Below the pieces are notes generated by a model. The model was not told the DNA's origin and ran no database searches. It worked only from the letters and a program-made list of their open reading frames with translations. The position numbers and the translations under genes were made by a program. A stretch of DNA of 64,000 nt from contig NZ_JAGDFV010000018.1 in NCBI RefSeq assembly GCF_017497985.1, forward strand, positions 1 through 64,000, written 5' to 3'. Of this stretch, positions 16,577 through 26,813 are shown piece by piece. Source of the stretch: Meiothermus sp. CFH 77666 (lineage in GTDB: Bacteria > Deinococcota > Deinococci > Deinococcales > Thermaceae). The stretch's first letter is position 1; each line of letters opens with the position of its first letter.

Positions 16577-17002
16577 GTGCAGACCTCATCTCCCTCCACT
16601 TTTGACCGCAACGCGCTTCTGCTGGCGTTTGCCTGGCTGGTCGCGCTGGTAGCGACGCTTGGGAGCCTCTACTACTCTGAGGTACGCAACTTTATTCCCT
16701 GCACCCTGTGCTGGTACCAGCGCATCGCCATGTATCCACTGGTGTTCCTGTTGGGCATTGCAACCTGGCGTAACGATGCTGGCATCAGGCCCTATGCCCT
16801 GACTCTTTCGCTACTGGGGTTGTTCTGGAGCAGCTATCACCTCCTGGAGCTATGGGTTCCGGGGGTTGCGCCCAATGTTTGCAAGGGCCCCATTCCCTGC
16901 AACGTCGAGTACGTGCCCAGCTTTCCCATTCCGCTTCAGGCGGGGATTGCTTTTTTGTTCATCTCGGTAGCGCTATTCTGGGTGCGCCCGGCCCGCCGAT
17001 AG
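16577..17002 (+). CDS. DsbB/BdbC-like disulfide-bond formation protein
   Basis: 141 aa, GTG start. Four transmembrane helices with the two redox loops expected of the family: PCTLCWYQR (CxxC, residues about 42-45) after helix 1, and NVCKGPIPCNVEYV between helices 3 and 4. It would pass electrons from a DsbA-like periplasmic thiol oxidase to quinone. The length and second-loop pattern fit the short BdbC type of Gram-positive and Thermales bacteria. No dsbA-like gene is adjacent; convergent neighbours begin 6 bp after its stop. Confidence 0.88.
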   Translation: MQTSSPSTFDRNALLLAFAWLVALVATLGSLYYSEVRNFIPCTLCWYQRIAMYPLVFLLGIATWRNDAGIRPYALTLSLLGLFWSSYHLLELWVPGVAPNVCKGPIPCNVEYVPSFPIPLQAGIAFLFISVALFWVRPARR

Positions 17003-17007
17003 GGGGG

Positions 17008-17496
17008 TCAGGCCCATTTGCGTACCCAGCGTGGCAGCCACAGGGTGCAGAATAAAGCCGTCAAAAACGGCAGGGTTAGGGTGAGGGCCAGGGTGGGGTC
17101 GGCCAGCCCAAAGAGGGCGCCCAGGCCCATCAGCAATAGAGCTACAAAGGCGAACGCCCGGTGGCCTGTAAGCTGAAGGCGCTGAACAAGCCGGACAAGC
17201 CCTGAAGAGCCCTGGGCGCTTGTGGAAGCACCGGGGGTCATGGCTTTGGTCAGGCCCAACATGCCATACCAGGCCAGGAGCAGCATGACCGAAATCACCA
17301 GCAACGCATCGCGCCAGGTGCCTACCGTCTGCACCGACAGCACATACACCGCCTGAATCGCTACGGTAAGCCCTACATGGATGGCGCTTTGCAAGCGGTT
17401 CTGGGCTTTGCTCAGGCTCACCTCTGCCGAGACCCACAGTGCCATAGCCCAGGCCCCCGCTGCAAATAGCAGGGCCAGGAGCAGGTCAATACCCAT
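17008..17496 (-). CDS. Unknown integral membrane protein
   Basis: 162 aa from the ATG at 17496; the open frame continues upstream but that ATG overlaps the last codons of the dehydrogenase gene in a typical coupled arrangement (the two genes share 11 bp). Four to five hydrophobic helices: about residues 3-22, 40-60, 65-90, 110-130 and 133-152. The helices are separated by a short Ser/Gly/Thr-rich loop. I do not recognise the family. Co-translation with the hydroxyacid dehydrogenase is the only functional clue. Confidence 0.6.
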   Translation of the reverse strand: MGIDLLLALLFAAGAWAMALWVSAEVSLSKAQNRLQSAIHVGLTVAIQAVYVLSVQTVGTWRDALLVISVMLLLAWYGMLGLTKAMTPGASTSAQGSSGLVRLVQRLQLTGHRAFAFVALLLMGLGALFGLADPTLALTLTLPFLTALFCTLWLPRWVRKWA

Positions 17497-18397
17497 CCCG
17501 CACCACGTTTTGCAGGGGTTCGCCGCGCACATACCGCGCTACCTGCTCGCGCACCAGCCGGAAGCCCCGCTCGAATAGCTTGGGGGTTGAGCCGGCCATG
17601 TGGGGGGTCAAGAACACCTCCGGCAGCGACCATAGGGGATGGCCCTCGGGGAGGGGTTCGGGGTCGGTGACATCGGTGACCAGGCGCACCTGCTTGGCCC
17701 GGATGGCCTCTACCAGGGCCTCCTGATCCACGGTTTTGCCCCGCCCAGCATTGACGAACAGCACCCCCGGTTTCATCTGGGCAAACTGGGCCGCCCCAAT
17801 CAACTTGTCGGTGGCCGGGGTGTGTGGCAGCAGGTTGATGACCACGTCGGCTTGGGGAAGCAGGGCGGGCAGGTCGGCCCAGGCATGAACGCCCTCGCGG
17901 GCCGTGCGGGCTACCCGGATAAACTGAAGCTCAAAAGGGGCCAGGCGCTTTTCGGTGGCTCGGGCAATGGAGCCGTACCCCAGAAACAGCACCGTGGAGC
18001 CCTCGAGGTCGTCTACCCAGCGGTAGGCCCAGCGCTGCTCCCGCTGGGCATCGCGGAACTCGGGGAAGCGCTTGACGGCGCCCAGCACCGCTGCCACAAT
18101 CCATTCCGACACCGGAATATCGTGCACCCCCGCCGCATCACACAGCACGATGCCAGGGGGTAGCCGTGGCAGAATCCAGTCCACCCCCGCCGTAAGGGTC
18201 TGCACCACCTTGAGCTGCTTCAGGTTGGGCAACTCCGCAAAAAAACGCCTGGCGCCGCCATACGGAGCTACGGCAAACTCGGCCCGCAGGGCCTGCTCCG
18301 ACAAGGGGGCTTCCTTGGGCAGAAAGGCAATCTCTACCTCGTCGGGGAAGCCCTGCAATAGACTGGGTTCAGTTGCTTCAGGAACCAGGAGTATCAT
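17486..18397 (-). CDS. D-isomer-specific 2-hydroxyacid dehydrogenase
   Basis: 303 aa. NAD-binding Rossmann motif VLFLGYGSIARATEKRL near residues 133-150, INLLPHTPAT near 190, the NAGRGKTVDQEALVEAI block near 217-233, and the catalytic His in FLTPHMAGSTPKL near 266. The family reduces 2-oxoacids to D-2-hydroxyacids, or the reverse, with NAD(H); members include phosphoglycerate, glyoxylate and lactate dehydrogenases. The ACT domain of SerA is absent, so a serine pathway role is less likely. The substrate is not deducible. It is first gene of a two-gene unit with the membrane protein. Confidence 0.85.
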   Translation of the reverse strand: MILLVPEATEPSLLQGFPDEVEIAFLPKEAPLSEQALRAEFAVAPYGGARRFFAELPNLKQLKVVQTLTAGVDWILPRLPPGIVLCDAAGVHDIPVSEWIVAAVLGAVKRFPEFRDAQREQRWAYRWVDDLEGSTVLFLGYGSIARATEKRLAPFELQFIRVARTAREGVHAWADLPALLPQADVVINLLPHTPATDKLIGAAQFAQMKPGVLFVNAGRGKTVDQEALVEAIRAKQVRLVTDVTDPEPLPEGHPLWSLPEVFLTPHMAGSTPKLFERGFRLVREQVARYVRGEPLQNVVRDGY

Positions 18398-18476
18398 CAG
18401 CGTTACTATAAAGCGTTTTGCGAGGGTTTTAGTGCTCGGTGTGGCAGCAAGATTCTATCTGAGACGGCCCATCTAG

Positions 18477-19550
<1,074 letters not shown>

Positions 19551-19567
19551 CCGGATAAAAATAGGAG

Positions 19568-19592
19568 GGCCCCGGTTTTTTCCGGGGCCTCT
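19568..19592. terminator. Hairpin terminator shared by fni and the convergent tRNA
   Basis: GGCCCCGG, six T, CCGGGGCC: a perfect 8-bp stem between the convergent fni and tRNA genes. On the minus strand it is followed by CTCCTATTTTTA, so the better U-tract is on the tRNA side. Confidence 0.75.
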
Positions 19593-19595
19593 GGC

Positions 19596-19672
<77 letters not shown>

Positions 19673-19946
19673 ACGGCGGCTGCACGTGACAGCTTTTACA
19701 TACTAGCGGGGGAGACCCGCTCGGTCAAGATGGTCTGCAATTTGGGTGCGTTCCAAAATCAACCAATGAACCCAGACGGTCAATCCCCCTTGGGGTACTG
19801 CACAAAGCTCTATCCAAGCCCCCGTAGGGGTACTCGGTCTGCGCCGGAAGGTCAGTGCCGCTACGGTGATCGGCATCCAGAGGGGTTTCACGACGAGTTG
19901 GGGTTGTTGAGGCTGGTTGAAACAGGGACACACCCTGCAATTTTGC

Positions 19947-20007
19947 CAGGCTTTTATTGTTTTCCCCTTTCCCTCTCCCCTTGCGGGAGAGGGTGGCGAC
20001 AGCGCTG
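19947..20007. mobile_element. MITE family 2, internally deleted 61-bp copy with 10-bp target duplication
   Basis: Carries the family 2 left end (CAGGCTTTTATTGTTTTCC) and the CCCTCTCCCC/GGGAGAGGG hairpin, then stops at GACAGCGCTG, apparently keeping only the last bases of the right end. GCAATTTTGC flanks it on both sides (19937-19946 and 20008-20017), a perfect 10-bp duplication. The remainder of 19673-20276 holds no gene that I can support. Confidence 0.75.
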
Positions 20008-20276
20008 GCAATTTTGCAATCTCCAATACTGCATGGCCCGAAAGAATCCCCTTTCACCGACCGCAGCAGGAGCGCGCTCCAGGATTCAAAAAGAGGGCCT
20101 CCAGGGCTATTGGTTCTGCAATCGGTCTGTTTGCACCCGCAATTGCAGCCCTCGCTTGCAGAAATGCTGCTGAATTTCATGGCCAAATTAGGCTTGACAA
20201 GTGCATTTGCCGCTTGAGCAGTTTCTTCACGTGCTACAATGGGCGTCAAGATGAGGATTAACCTGAAGGAGACGCT

Positions 20277-21719
20277 ATGAAACAACTTTTGTGCGCGGCG
20301 CTTCTGATTTTTTCGCTGGGCTTAGCGCAGCAAAGTCAGCCCGCCCCTGCTGTTCAGCAAACGCTGCAACAGGCCCAGGCTGCCCTCGAGGCTGGGCGCC
20401 TCAACGAAGCCGTGCAGGGTTTTGAGGCGGTCATTGCCCGGGATTTCTCCAATTACAGCGCCCACTTTGGGCTGGGTCTGGCCCTGTACCGCCTGGGCGA
20501 CCTGCGAGGCGCTGCCTTCGAGTTCACCCAGCTCACCGCCCTCGATCCCAATCGTTTTGAGGGGTGGTTCAACCTGGGGGTGGTGCGCGACCGCCAGGGC
20601 CAGGCTGCCGAGGCCGCCCAGGCCTTTGCTAAAGCGGTCGAGGTGGGCGAGAAAGCCAACCTGAGTGCCGCTGATCTCAAACCTGCATACATTGGCCAGG
20701 TCAAGGCCCTGCGCACCCAGGGGCAGCACGAAGCCGCTACGGCTGCCGCCCGCAAGGGCTTAGAGAAACTCCCCGGTGACGCCGAGCTGACCTCTTTGCT
20801 GGCCGATAGCCTGATCAGGGCCAACAAACCCCTGGAAGCCCTGCCGGTGCTTTACCAGATCCTCGGCAACGACCCCGCCAACGTGCAGGCCATCTCGCAA
20901 ATTGCCGACATCTACGTAGCCCAGGGGTTACCCTTGCGAGCGCTGCGCGAGATTGACCGGGGCCTCGAGGCCACCAAAGACAACTCGGTACGGGCCCAGC
21001 TGCTCCTCAAAAAGTCTTCCCTGCAACAAGGCCGTGAGCAACAGGCTTCACTACAAGAAGCCGTTCGCCTCGATCCCAAGCTGTGGGCTGCTCATTACAA
21101 CCTGGGGGTAGCCCGCTTGCGCGATGGCAACCCCAGGGGGGCTCTGGAGTCTTTCCAGAGTGCCTATGCCCAGAACCCCGATGAGCCCAAGGTGTTGTTG
21201 GGACTGGCCACAGCCTATGACCGTCTGGGCCAGGCCGCCGAGTCGGGGCGCTTCGCTGCGATGGCCGTCAAAGCCAGCCAGGGAGCCGACAGGCTAGATG
21301 CTTTGTTCCTGCAGGGGAAGTCCTCGTATGCCTTGCGTCGCTACACCGAGGCGGTCGAAACCCTTTCGCAGGTGACCCAGCAAAGGCCCGACAACGCCGA
21401 GGCCTGGTTCTTCCTGGGGGTCTCGCAGTTCAATCTGAAGGACTACGCTGCCGCAGCAGCATCGCTGGAAAAAGCCCAGGCCCTGGCGCCCAGTGCCCCC
21501 ACAGCGGCCAACCTGGGGGCGGCGCTGTACTCTGCGGGCAAATACTCCGACGCCGAGCGGGTGCTCTCGCAGGCGGTAGCCTTGGATGGCCGTAACTCGG
21601 TAGCGTGGTACAACCTGGGTCTCACCCTGCGCTCCTTGGGCCGACTGGCCGAAGCCCGGCGGGCCTGGCAGCGCTCTGCCGACCTGGGTTATGCCCCTGC
21701 CCGGGACTTATTGCGGTAG
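20277..21719 (+). CDS. Secreted or membrane-anchored TPR repeat protein
   Basis: 480 aa with an N-terminal signal peptide (hydrophobic residues 5-17, then LAQQSQPAPA). The rest is a run of about ten tetratricopeptide repeats, each with the A-x(3)-G/F-P spacing (for example FSNYSAHFGLGLALYRLGDLRGAAFEF and PDNAEAWFFLGVSQFNLKDYAAAAASL). Such superhelices are protein-interaction scaffolds. The AAGGAG ribosome-binding site and the 9-bp spacing to the SPOR-domain gene suggest one operon with it and perhaps rex, hinting at a cell-envelope or division role. Partners are unknown. Confidence 0.8.
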   Translation: MKQLLCAALLIFSLGLAQQSQPAPAVQQTLQQAQAALEAGRLNEAVQGFEAVIARDFSNYSAHFGLGLALYRLGDLRGAAFEFTQLTALDPNRFEGWFNLGVVRDRQGQAAEAAQAFAKAVEVGEKANLSAADLKPAYIGQVKALRTQGQHEAATAAARKGLEKLPGDAELTSLLADSLIRANKPLEALPVLYQILGNDPANVQAISQIADIYVAQGLPLRALREIDRGLEATKDNSVRAQLLLKKSSLQQGREQQASLQEAVRLDPKLWAAHYNLGVARLRDGNPRGALESFQSAYAQNPDEPKVLLGLATAYDRLGQAAESGRFAAMAVKASQGADRLDALFLQGKSSYALRRYTEAVETLSQVTQQRPDNAEAWFFLGVSQFNLKDYAAAAASLEKAQALAPSAPTAANLGAALYSAGKYSDAERVLSQAVALDGRNSVAWYNLGLTLRSLGRLAEARRAWQRSADLGYAPARDLLR

Positions 21720-21728
21720 ATTGATGGC

Positions 21729-22652
21729 ATGGGTTGGCTTAGAACAAACTGGCTCGATGCGCTGATCTTCCTGCTGGTTGCGGCCATTATGGCGGGTGTG
21801 GTGCTTTTTCTGACCGGGGTTAACCCGTTCGCTGGGTCACCGGGGGGGGCTACGCCCCCTTCTAGTGTTCCCCCTTCGGCTCCGCAAGCCCAACCCCCAA
21901 CCTCCCTCCCTGCACCACAACCCCAGCTGCAAACTGCCCCCGCAACCCCCCAGCCGGGATCCCAAACCCCGCCCGCCGCTCGGCCTCAGCCCCAGCCGGA
22001 ACCCGAAACGGTGGTCACGGTGTTGCCCGTCCCTCAGGCGCCTGCGGCCCCAACTTCCGTGCCCAAGCCTGTTCCGGCTCCTCCTAAGGTAGAGGACAGA
22101 CAATCGCAACCGGTGCAGCCGGAGACGGCCCGTCCTGCGTCTGCGCCCAGGCCTGAACGTCCAAATCTGACCGCCGATGCGGGAGGAAGCTGGCGGGTGA
22201 TGGTGGGCTCGTTTGGCAACCGCGAAAACGCTGAACGCCTGGCCGCAACCCTGCGCCGACAGGGCTATCCGGTGGGCCTCGAGGTCTCCGGTGAACTCAC
22301 CCGGGTCTGGGTGGGCCCCTATAGCAGCCAGGCTCGAGCCCGCACCATCGCCAACACCCTTGGTCAGTACCAACCCCAGGTCGCTCGAATGGCAGCCAGT
22401 ACCCCTGCAGCTCCCACCCCCGAACCCCAGACCGAGCCCGCCCCCAGCGCCAGCCGTTTCCTGCAGGTAGGGGCTTTCCGCAATGCCCAGAGTGCTCAGT
22501 CGGTGGTTGAAGCGGTGCGGCAAGCGGGCTATCCGGTGGTGCTAGTGGAGGAGGGCGGCCTGGTGAAGGTGCGCGTGGGCCCCCTGGACGATGCCTCGGC
22601 GGCTGCTGCGGCCCTGCGGGCCAGGGGCCTCGAGGTTCTGGAGGTTCGCTAG
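21729..22652 (+). CDS. SPOR-domain cell-envelope protein, two SPOR domains
   Basis: 307 aa. One transmembrane helix (residues about 9-30), then a Pro/Gln/Ala-rich periplasmic linker (residues about 40-140) and two SPOR domains: WRVMVGSFGNRENAERLAATLRRQGYPV near 155-220, and FLQVGAFRNAQSAQSVVEAVRQAGYPV near 235-305. SPOR domains bind denuded glycan strands at the division septum, as in FtsN and DamX. Two tandem SPOR domains in one protein are less usual. Located between a TPR protein and rex on one strand with short gaps. Confidence 0.85.
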   Translation: MGWLRTNWLDALIFLLVAAIMAGVVLFLTGVNPFAGSPGGATPPSSVPPSAPQAQPPTSLPAPQPQLQTAPATPQPGSQTPPAARPQPQPEPETVVTVLPVPQAPAAPTSVPKPVPAPPKVEDRQSQPVQPETARPASAPRPERPNLTADAGGSWRVMVGSFGNRENAERLAATLRRQGYPVGLEVSGELTRVWVGPYSSQARARTIANTLGQYQPQVARMAASTPAAPTPEPQTEPAPSASRFLQVGAFRNAQSAQSVVEAVRQAGYPVVLVEEGGLVKVRVGPLDDASAAAAALRARGLEVLEVR

Positions 22653-22674
22653 ATGTTCCTAACAGGAGTTCTAT

Positions 22675-23316
22675 ATGGCTAAAGTACCCAGCGCGGCCAT
22701 CTCCCGCCTGGTCACCTACCTGCGGATTTTGGAAGACCTCGAGGCGCGGGGTATCAACCGCACCTCCTCCGAACAACTGGCCGAGGAAGCCCAGGTCACC
22801 GCTTTCCAGGTACGCAAAGACCTCTCGTACTTTGGTAGCTACGGCACCCGGGGGGTGGGCTACACGGTACAGATTTTGCGCCGGGAACTGCGGCAAATTC
22901 TGGGCCTCAACCGCAGGTGGGGACTGTGCATTGTAGGTATGGGCCGGTTGGGCCAGGCCATCGCTGACTATCCCGGCTTCAGCGAAATTTTCGAGCTAAA
23001 GGGCCTTTTTGACCGCGACCCCTCCAAAGTAACCACCACCTTCCGTGGCCTCTCGGTTGAAAGCATGGACAACCTGCCCCGGGCCGTGGCCGAAAGACGC
23101 ATCGAGTTCGGCCTTCTGGCCGTTCCTGCTGATTCGGCCCAGGCGGTGGCCAATCGTCTGGTAGAGTCAGGGATAAAGGGCATCCTGAACTTCGCCCCGG
23201 CAGTTCTGGAAGTGCCCAAGGAAGTGGCAGTGGAGAACGTAGATTTCCTGGCCGGACTCAGCAGGCTTTCGTTCTTCGTGCTCAACCCCAAGTGGAGAGA
23301 GGAGATGATCGGATGA
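22675..23316 (+). CDS. rex: Redox-sensing transcriptional repressor Rex
   Basis: 213 aa. N-terminal winged helix (residues about 1-80, with QVTAFQVRKDLSYFGSYGTRGVGY), then a Rossmann domain with GMGRLGQAIADYPGF as the dinucleotide loop. Rex senses the NADH/NAD+ ratio and represses respiratory and fermentative genes when NAD+ is high; the Thermus aquaticus protein is the structural model. I found no good TTGTGAA-N6-TTCACAA operator in the window, so its targets are elsewhere. Its stop overlaps the start of the lipoprotein gene (ATGA), indicating co-translation. Confidence 0.95.
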   Translation: MAKVPSAAISRLVTYLRILEDLEARGINRTSSEQLAEEAQVTAFQVRKDLSYFGSYGTRGVGYTVQILRRELRQILGLNRRWGLCIVGMGRLGQAIADYPGFSEIFELKGLFDRDPSKVTTTFRGLSVESMDNLPRAVAERRIEFGLLAVPADSAQAVANRLVESGIKGILNFAPAVLEVPKEVAVENVDFLAGLSRLSFFVLNPKWREEMIG

Positions 23317-23714
23317 AAAAGCTTATCGCCCTGGTGGTGACCGCTTTTATGCTGGCTGGGTGCAGCAACTTTGTGACGGACTTTGGTATTCCCAGCGTAC
23401 GCTTCAGCACCAAGTCCTTTGGCCCGGTCTCGGGGGGTGGTTACGTCATTGAACTCGAGTTGCAGCCTTACCTGGGCAGCCCCTCAGGGCAGATTTCTCG
23501 TATCCTGCTGACGCCGTCTCCCAATCAACTTCCCAGCGTTAGCATTCCAGAGTGCCTTCCCCCCACTGCAGCCGATGCCTGCCCCAAAATCTCTTACACC
23601 CTAACTTTTGGGGCGAACCCCGGCACGGTGTCCATCACCGGATACGAGGCCATGAGCCTGAACAACACGGTGCGTACGGTAACGCTGCCGGTTCCGCACG
23701 TGATCAACCCTTGA
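23313..23714 (+). CDS. Small lipoprotein of unknown function
   Basis: 133 aa starting at the ATG that overlaps the rex stop codon; seven further upstream codons in the open frame lie inside rex and are rejected. MKKLIALVVTAFMLAGCSNF is a textbook lipoprotein signal with lipobox LAGC. The mature part is beta-rich and contains CLPPTAADAC, whose two cysteines could form a disulfide. No family recognised. It may be an envelope component carried along by rex. Confidence 0.75.
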   Translation: MKKLIALVVTAFMLAGCSNFVTDFGIPSVRFSTKSFGPVSGGGYVIELELQPYLGSPSGQISRILLTPSPNQLPSVSIPECLPPTAADACPKISYTLTFGANPGTVSITGYEAMSLNNTVRTVTLPVPHVINP

Positions 23715-23784
23715 TAAGCCAGCCCTAAACGAGCAGGTAAGCCAGCCCTACTCTTTTTAGAGTAGTTGTGAATATCATGATGAT

Positions 23785-24744
23785 ATGAGCATCAAGGACT
23801 TCACCTCGACCCTCGAGGTTCAGTTAGAAGCCTTCGAGGAACAGCTGCGGGCGGTGGTGCGCTCGGAGGTGGAGTTCGTTCGTCTCATCGAGGAAGACCT
23901 GGTGACGGCGGGGGGCAAGCGGGTGCGGCCCCGGCTGGTCTTCCTGTCCAGCGAGGTGCTGGGCGGGGTTCCACATGCAATGGAGCTGGCCCTGGCGGTG
24001 GAGCTTCTGCACTCGGCCTCGCTCCTGCACGACGACCTGGTAGACGATGCCGAGACCCGGCGCGGTAAGGAGGCGGCCTTTCGCAAGTATGGCAACGCGG
24101 TCTCGGTGCTTTCGGGCGACTATTTGCTATCCCGTTTGATGGCCCTGCTGGCCCAGACCGGGCGGATGGAGCTGGTGGCGATGTTTGCCGAGACCGCCCG
24201 GCAGCTTTCCGAGGCCGAAGTCCTGCAGTTTCAGGTGGCGGCGCTGCACGACTACTCGCTGGAAAACTACGAGCGCATCATCGACGGCAAGACGGCCTCG
24301 GTGATGCGGGTGGCCTGTGAGGGGGCGGCGGTGCTGGGCGAGGCACCGGTGGAAGAGCGGGAGGCCCTGGCCCGCTTTGGCTCCCTGTACGGGCAGGCTT
24401 TCCAGATGCGCGACGACTACCTGGACTTGATGGGCACCCCGGAGGTGCTGGGCAAACCGGCCGGCGGCGACGTGCGCGAGGGCAAGGTGACGCTCATCAC
24501 TTTGCGGCTTCTGGAGGCTTACCCTACCGAAGTGGAGGCCATCTTCAGGCGCAGGGCCAGTGAGCCGAACGATATCGCCCGCCTGCAGGAGCTGGCGGTG
24601 CTATCGGGGGCCGACCTCGAGGTCACCCAGGCCATCGCGGCACGGGTTGAGCAGGCCATCGCGGCTCTCCGGGTGCTGCCCCCTTCCATCTACCGCGACG
24701 AACTCGAAGCTCTGGCCCGGCGTGAGCTGGTGCGGGTAAGGTAG
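23785..24744 (+). CDS. Trans-polyprenyl diphosphate synthase
   Basis: 319 aa. First aspartate-rich motif HDDLVDDAETRRGK near residues 77-90, second FQMRDDYLD near 210-217, plus GGKRVRPRLV and GDYLLSR. Condenses IPP onto allylic diphosphates to make a long chain, most likely for the menaquinone side chain or carotenoids. Residues before the first motif (LLHSASLL) are small, which favours long products, but chain length is not certain. TATCAT lies exactly 7 nt before the ATG, and a 15-bp dyad overlaps the start (23772-23786), suggesting a leaderless and possibly repressed gene. Confidence 0.88.
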   Translation: MSIKDFTSTLEVQLEAFEEQLRAVVRSEVEFVRLIEEDLVTAGGKRVRPRLVFLSSEVLGGVPHAMELALAVELLHSASLLHDDLVDDAETRRGKEAAFRKYGNAVSVLSGDYLLSRLMALLAQTGRMELVAMFAETARQLSEAEVLQFQVAALHDYSLENYERIIDGKTASVMRVACEGAAVLGEAPVEEREALARFGSLYGQAFQMRDDYLDLMGTPEVLGKPAGGDVREGKVTLITLRLLEAYPTEVEAIFRRRASEPNDIARLQELAVLSGADLEVTQAIAARVEQAIAALRVLPPSIYRDELEALARRELVRVR

Positions 24745-24814
24745 CCAGAAGTGCACTTCGGTTGAGTATCCATCATCCGAGACATCGGGTGTTTGGAGCG
24801 CTCTGCATTCCATA

Positions 24815-24880
24815 GGAGGTAGGGGATAGGGGGTAGGGGACAGGTGATGGAGACCCACCACCTACCCCCTACCACCCACC
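24815..24880. repeat. GTAGGGG/CCTACCCCC hairpin repeat, copy 3
   Basis: GGAGGTAGGGGATAGGGGGTAG... against CCACCTACCCCCTACCACC, between convergent polyprenyl synthase and thioesterase genes. It could act as a bidirectional terminator, although there is no T-run. Confidence 0.55.
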
Positions 24881-24900
24881 CCCGCATGCTTGTTTGGGAG

Positions 24901-25260
24901 CTACCCATCCACAGGGGTGGGCTTTCCCTGTTCATCAACCGCCACATAAGTCAGGTTTCCCTTGGTCGCCAACATCCGGGGCTCGCGCAGGTTCTCGCGG
25001 TAGACCTCGACCTCCACCGTGAGCGAGGTGCGGCCCACTTTCGTTACTCTGGCCACGACCTCGAGCAGATCGCCCACTTTGATGGGCACCTCGAACACCA
25101 CCTCACCGACCCGTACCGTTACACAGCGCTTGCGGGCCCGGCGGATGGCCGCGTAGGAGCCTACCTTATCCATCAGGCCTAGTACAAAACCCCCGAAGGC
25201 GTTGCCCCCAGGGTTGGCGTGTTCGGGAAAGACCAGTTCCAGTGTGCGGGCTTCGCTCAT
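24901..25260 (-). CDS. Acyl-CoA thioesterase, hotdog fold
   Basis: 119 aa from the ATG at 25260, preceded by GGTGATGGT; five more upstream codons are open but unsupported. The block FPEHANPGGNAFGGFVLGLMDKVGSYAAIR is the active-site region of YciA/BFIT-type thioesterases, with the Asn and catalytic Asp of the family. Hydrolyses acyl-CoA to free acid and CoA; chain-length range unknown. The C-terminal segment YVAVDEQGKPTPV is also typical. Confidence 0.87.
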   Translation of the reverse strand: MSEARTLELVFPEHANPGGNAFGGFVLGLMDKVGSYAAIRRARKRCVTVRVGEVVFEVPIKVGDLLEVVARVTKVGRTSLTVEVEVYRENLREPRMLATKGNLTYVAVDEQGKPTPVDG

Positions 25261-25473
25261 ACCATCACCGCACACAGCCTACCGGTTGGCCGCAGGGGTC
25301 GGCAATCTACCTGATGCTAAAAGTTTGTGTGTGAACCCGATGCTCCACCCTCGAGCCTTTTCGTTTCTTCCAAACCAGCCTACAGGTATACTCATGAGCG
25401 TCGAAATTAGGGTCAAACGCCCATGCGGGCTGTGACAAAATGGCCCCAAGACCTACGAAACGGAGGTTTGCAA

Positions 25474-26748
25474 ATGCCGCTCAGAAATGCCTACCGCCCC
25501 CCCGGAGATGCCAGCCTGTGGGATAGCTTTTTGCGCCGCCTCGAGGCCACCATCAAGGTAGCCAAAATCCACCCCGCCACCATCCAGTACCTGACCCACC
25601 CCAAGCGCTCGGTGGGGGTTTCGCTGCCGGTGGTGATGGACGACGGCAGTGTGCGGAACTTTACCGCCTACCGGGTGATTCATAACATCGCCCGGGGCCC
25701 TGCCCTGGGGGGGGTGCGCTATCACCCGGAGGTCGGGTTGGGCCAGACCTGTGGCATGGCGGCCTGGATGACCCTGAAATCGGCGGTGTTTGGCCTGCCC
25801 TTTGGGGGGTCGGCGGGTGGGGTGGTGGTAGACCCGGACAAGCTCTCGAGGCGCGAACTCGAGCGGGTCTCGCGCCGCTACGTGACCGAACTCATTGAAC
25901 TGATTGGCCCGGATGAAGATGTACTGGCCCCCGATCTGGGCACCAACGATACCGTCATGGCCTGGTTTCAGGATACCTTTACCATGACCCGTGGTCAGAC
26001 CACCCTTAGCGCCGTTACGGGCAAGCCACCCCAGCTCGGGGGGGTGGCGGTGAAAGACGAAGGCGGTGGCCAGGGGTTGGTGTATGCGCTCTCGGATCTG
26101 GCCCAGGTCAAAGGTTGGCCGGTGGTGGGGGCCAGCATGGCCATTCAGGGTTTCGGCCAGGTGGGCAGTGCGGTGGCCCGATACGCAGTCAGGGAAGGGC
26201 TAAAGGTGGTGGCCATCTCGACCAGCCAGGGTGGGGTGTACAACCCCGAAGGGCTGGACGTGGCGGCCCTCGAGCAGCACTATGCCGAGCGGGGCAATCT
26301 GGAAGGCTTCCCGGGAGGCAAACCCATCACCAATCACGAACTTTTGACCCTGAAGGTGAACTACCTGGTTCCGGCCGCCGTAGAAGGCGTTATAAACGAA
26401 TACAATGCCAGGCAAATTGCAGCCCAGGTGGTGTTGGAGGGGGCCAACGGGGCCATCACCCCGGAGGCTGAGTACCTGCTCCAGCTCCAGGGTACGCAGA
26501 TAGTACCCGACATCCTGGCCAACGGTGGCGGGCTGGTGCTCTCGTACCTCGAGTGGGTGCAAGACCTCTCGATGCTTTTCTTTGAAGAAGGCGAAGTGCA
26601 GCAAAAGCTGCGCGAGTTCATTCACCAGAGCTTGCAAGCCGTGCTCGAGCGGGCCAAACCCCTGCAGGGCGACCTGCGGGCGGGGGCGTATGCGCTGGCT
26701 CTCGAGCGCATCAACGAGGCCAGCCGCTTACGCGGTGTGTATCCCTGA
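25474..26748 (+). CDS. gdhA: Glutamate dehydrogenase-like regulatory subunit GdhA
   Basis: 424 aa from the ATG at 25474 with GGAGG 9 nt upstream; the open frame begins 17 codons earlier. Homologous along its length to the next gene, but residues needed for catalysis are altered: [10 protein letters not shown] of an active enzyme is [10 protein letters not shown] here (catalytic Lys to Ala), and KGGIRYHQ is LGGVRYHP (substrate-binding Lys to Leu). This is the pattern of Thermus GdhA, a non-catalytic subunit that regulates GdhB and takes part in leucine activation. Adjacent gdhB follows 65 bp later, presumably in the same operon. Confidence 0.92.
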   Translation: MPLRNAYRPPGDASLWDSFLRRLEATIKVAKIHPATIQYLTHPKRSVGVSLPVVMDDGSVRNFTAYRVIHNIARGPALGGVRYHPEVGLGQTCGMAAWMTLKSAVFGLPFGGSAGGVVVDPDKLSRRELERVSRRYVTELIELIGPDEDVLAPDLGTNDTVMAWFQDTFTMTRGQTTLSAVTGKPPQLGGVAVKDEGGGQGLVYALSDLAQVKGWPVVGASMAIQGFGQVGSAVARYAVREGLKVVAISTSQGGVYNPEGLDVAALEQHYAERGNLEGFPGGKPITNHELLTLKVNYLVPAAVEGVINEYNARQIAAQVVLEGANGAITPEAEYLLQLQGTQIVPDILANGGGLVLSYLEWVQDLSMLFFEEGEVQQKLREFIHQSLQAVLERAKPLQGDLRAGAYALALERINEASRLRGVYP

Positions 26749-26813
26749 ACAGAGGCCGCCGTACTGGTACATCGGCTATCAACTATGAGCTATCCGCATC
26801 CGTGGAGGAACGC

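Noticed and set aside
20192-20242. TTGACA at about 20194 paired with TACAAT at about 20236 as a promoter for the TPR gene
   Set aside because: Their spacing is about 35 nt, too long for a sigma-70 promoter; only the TACAAT is a reasonable -10 box.
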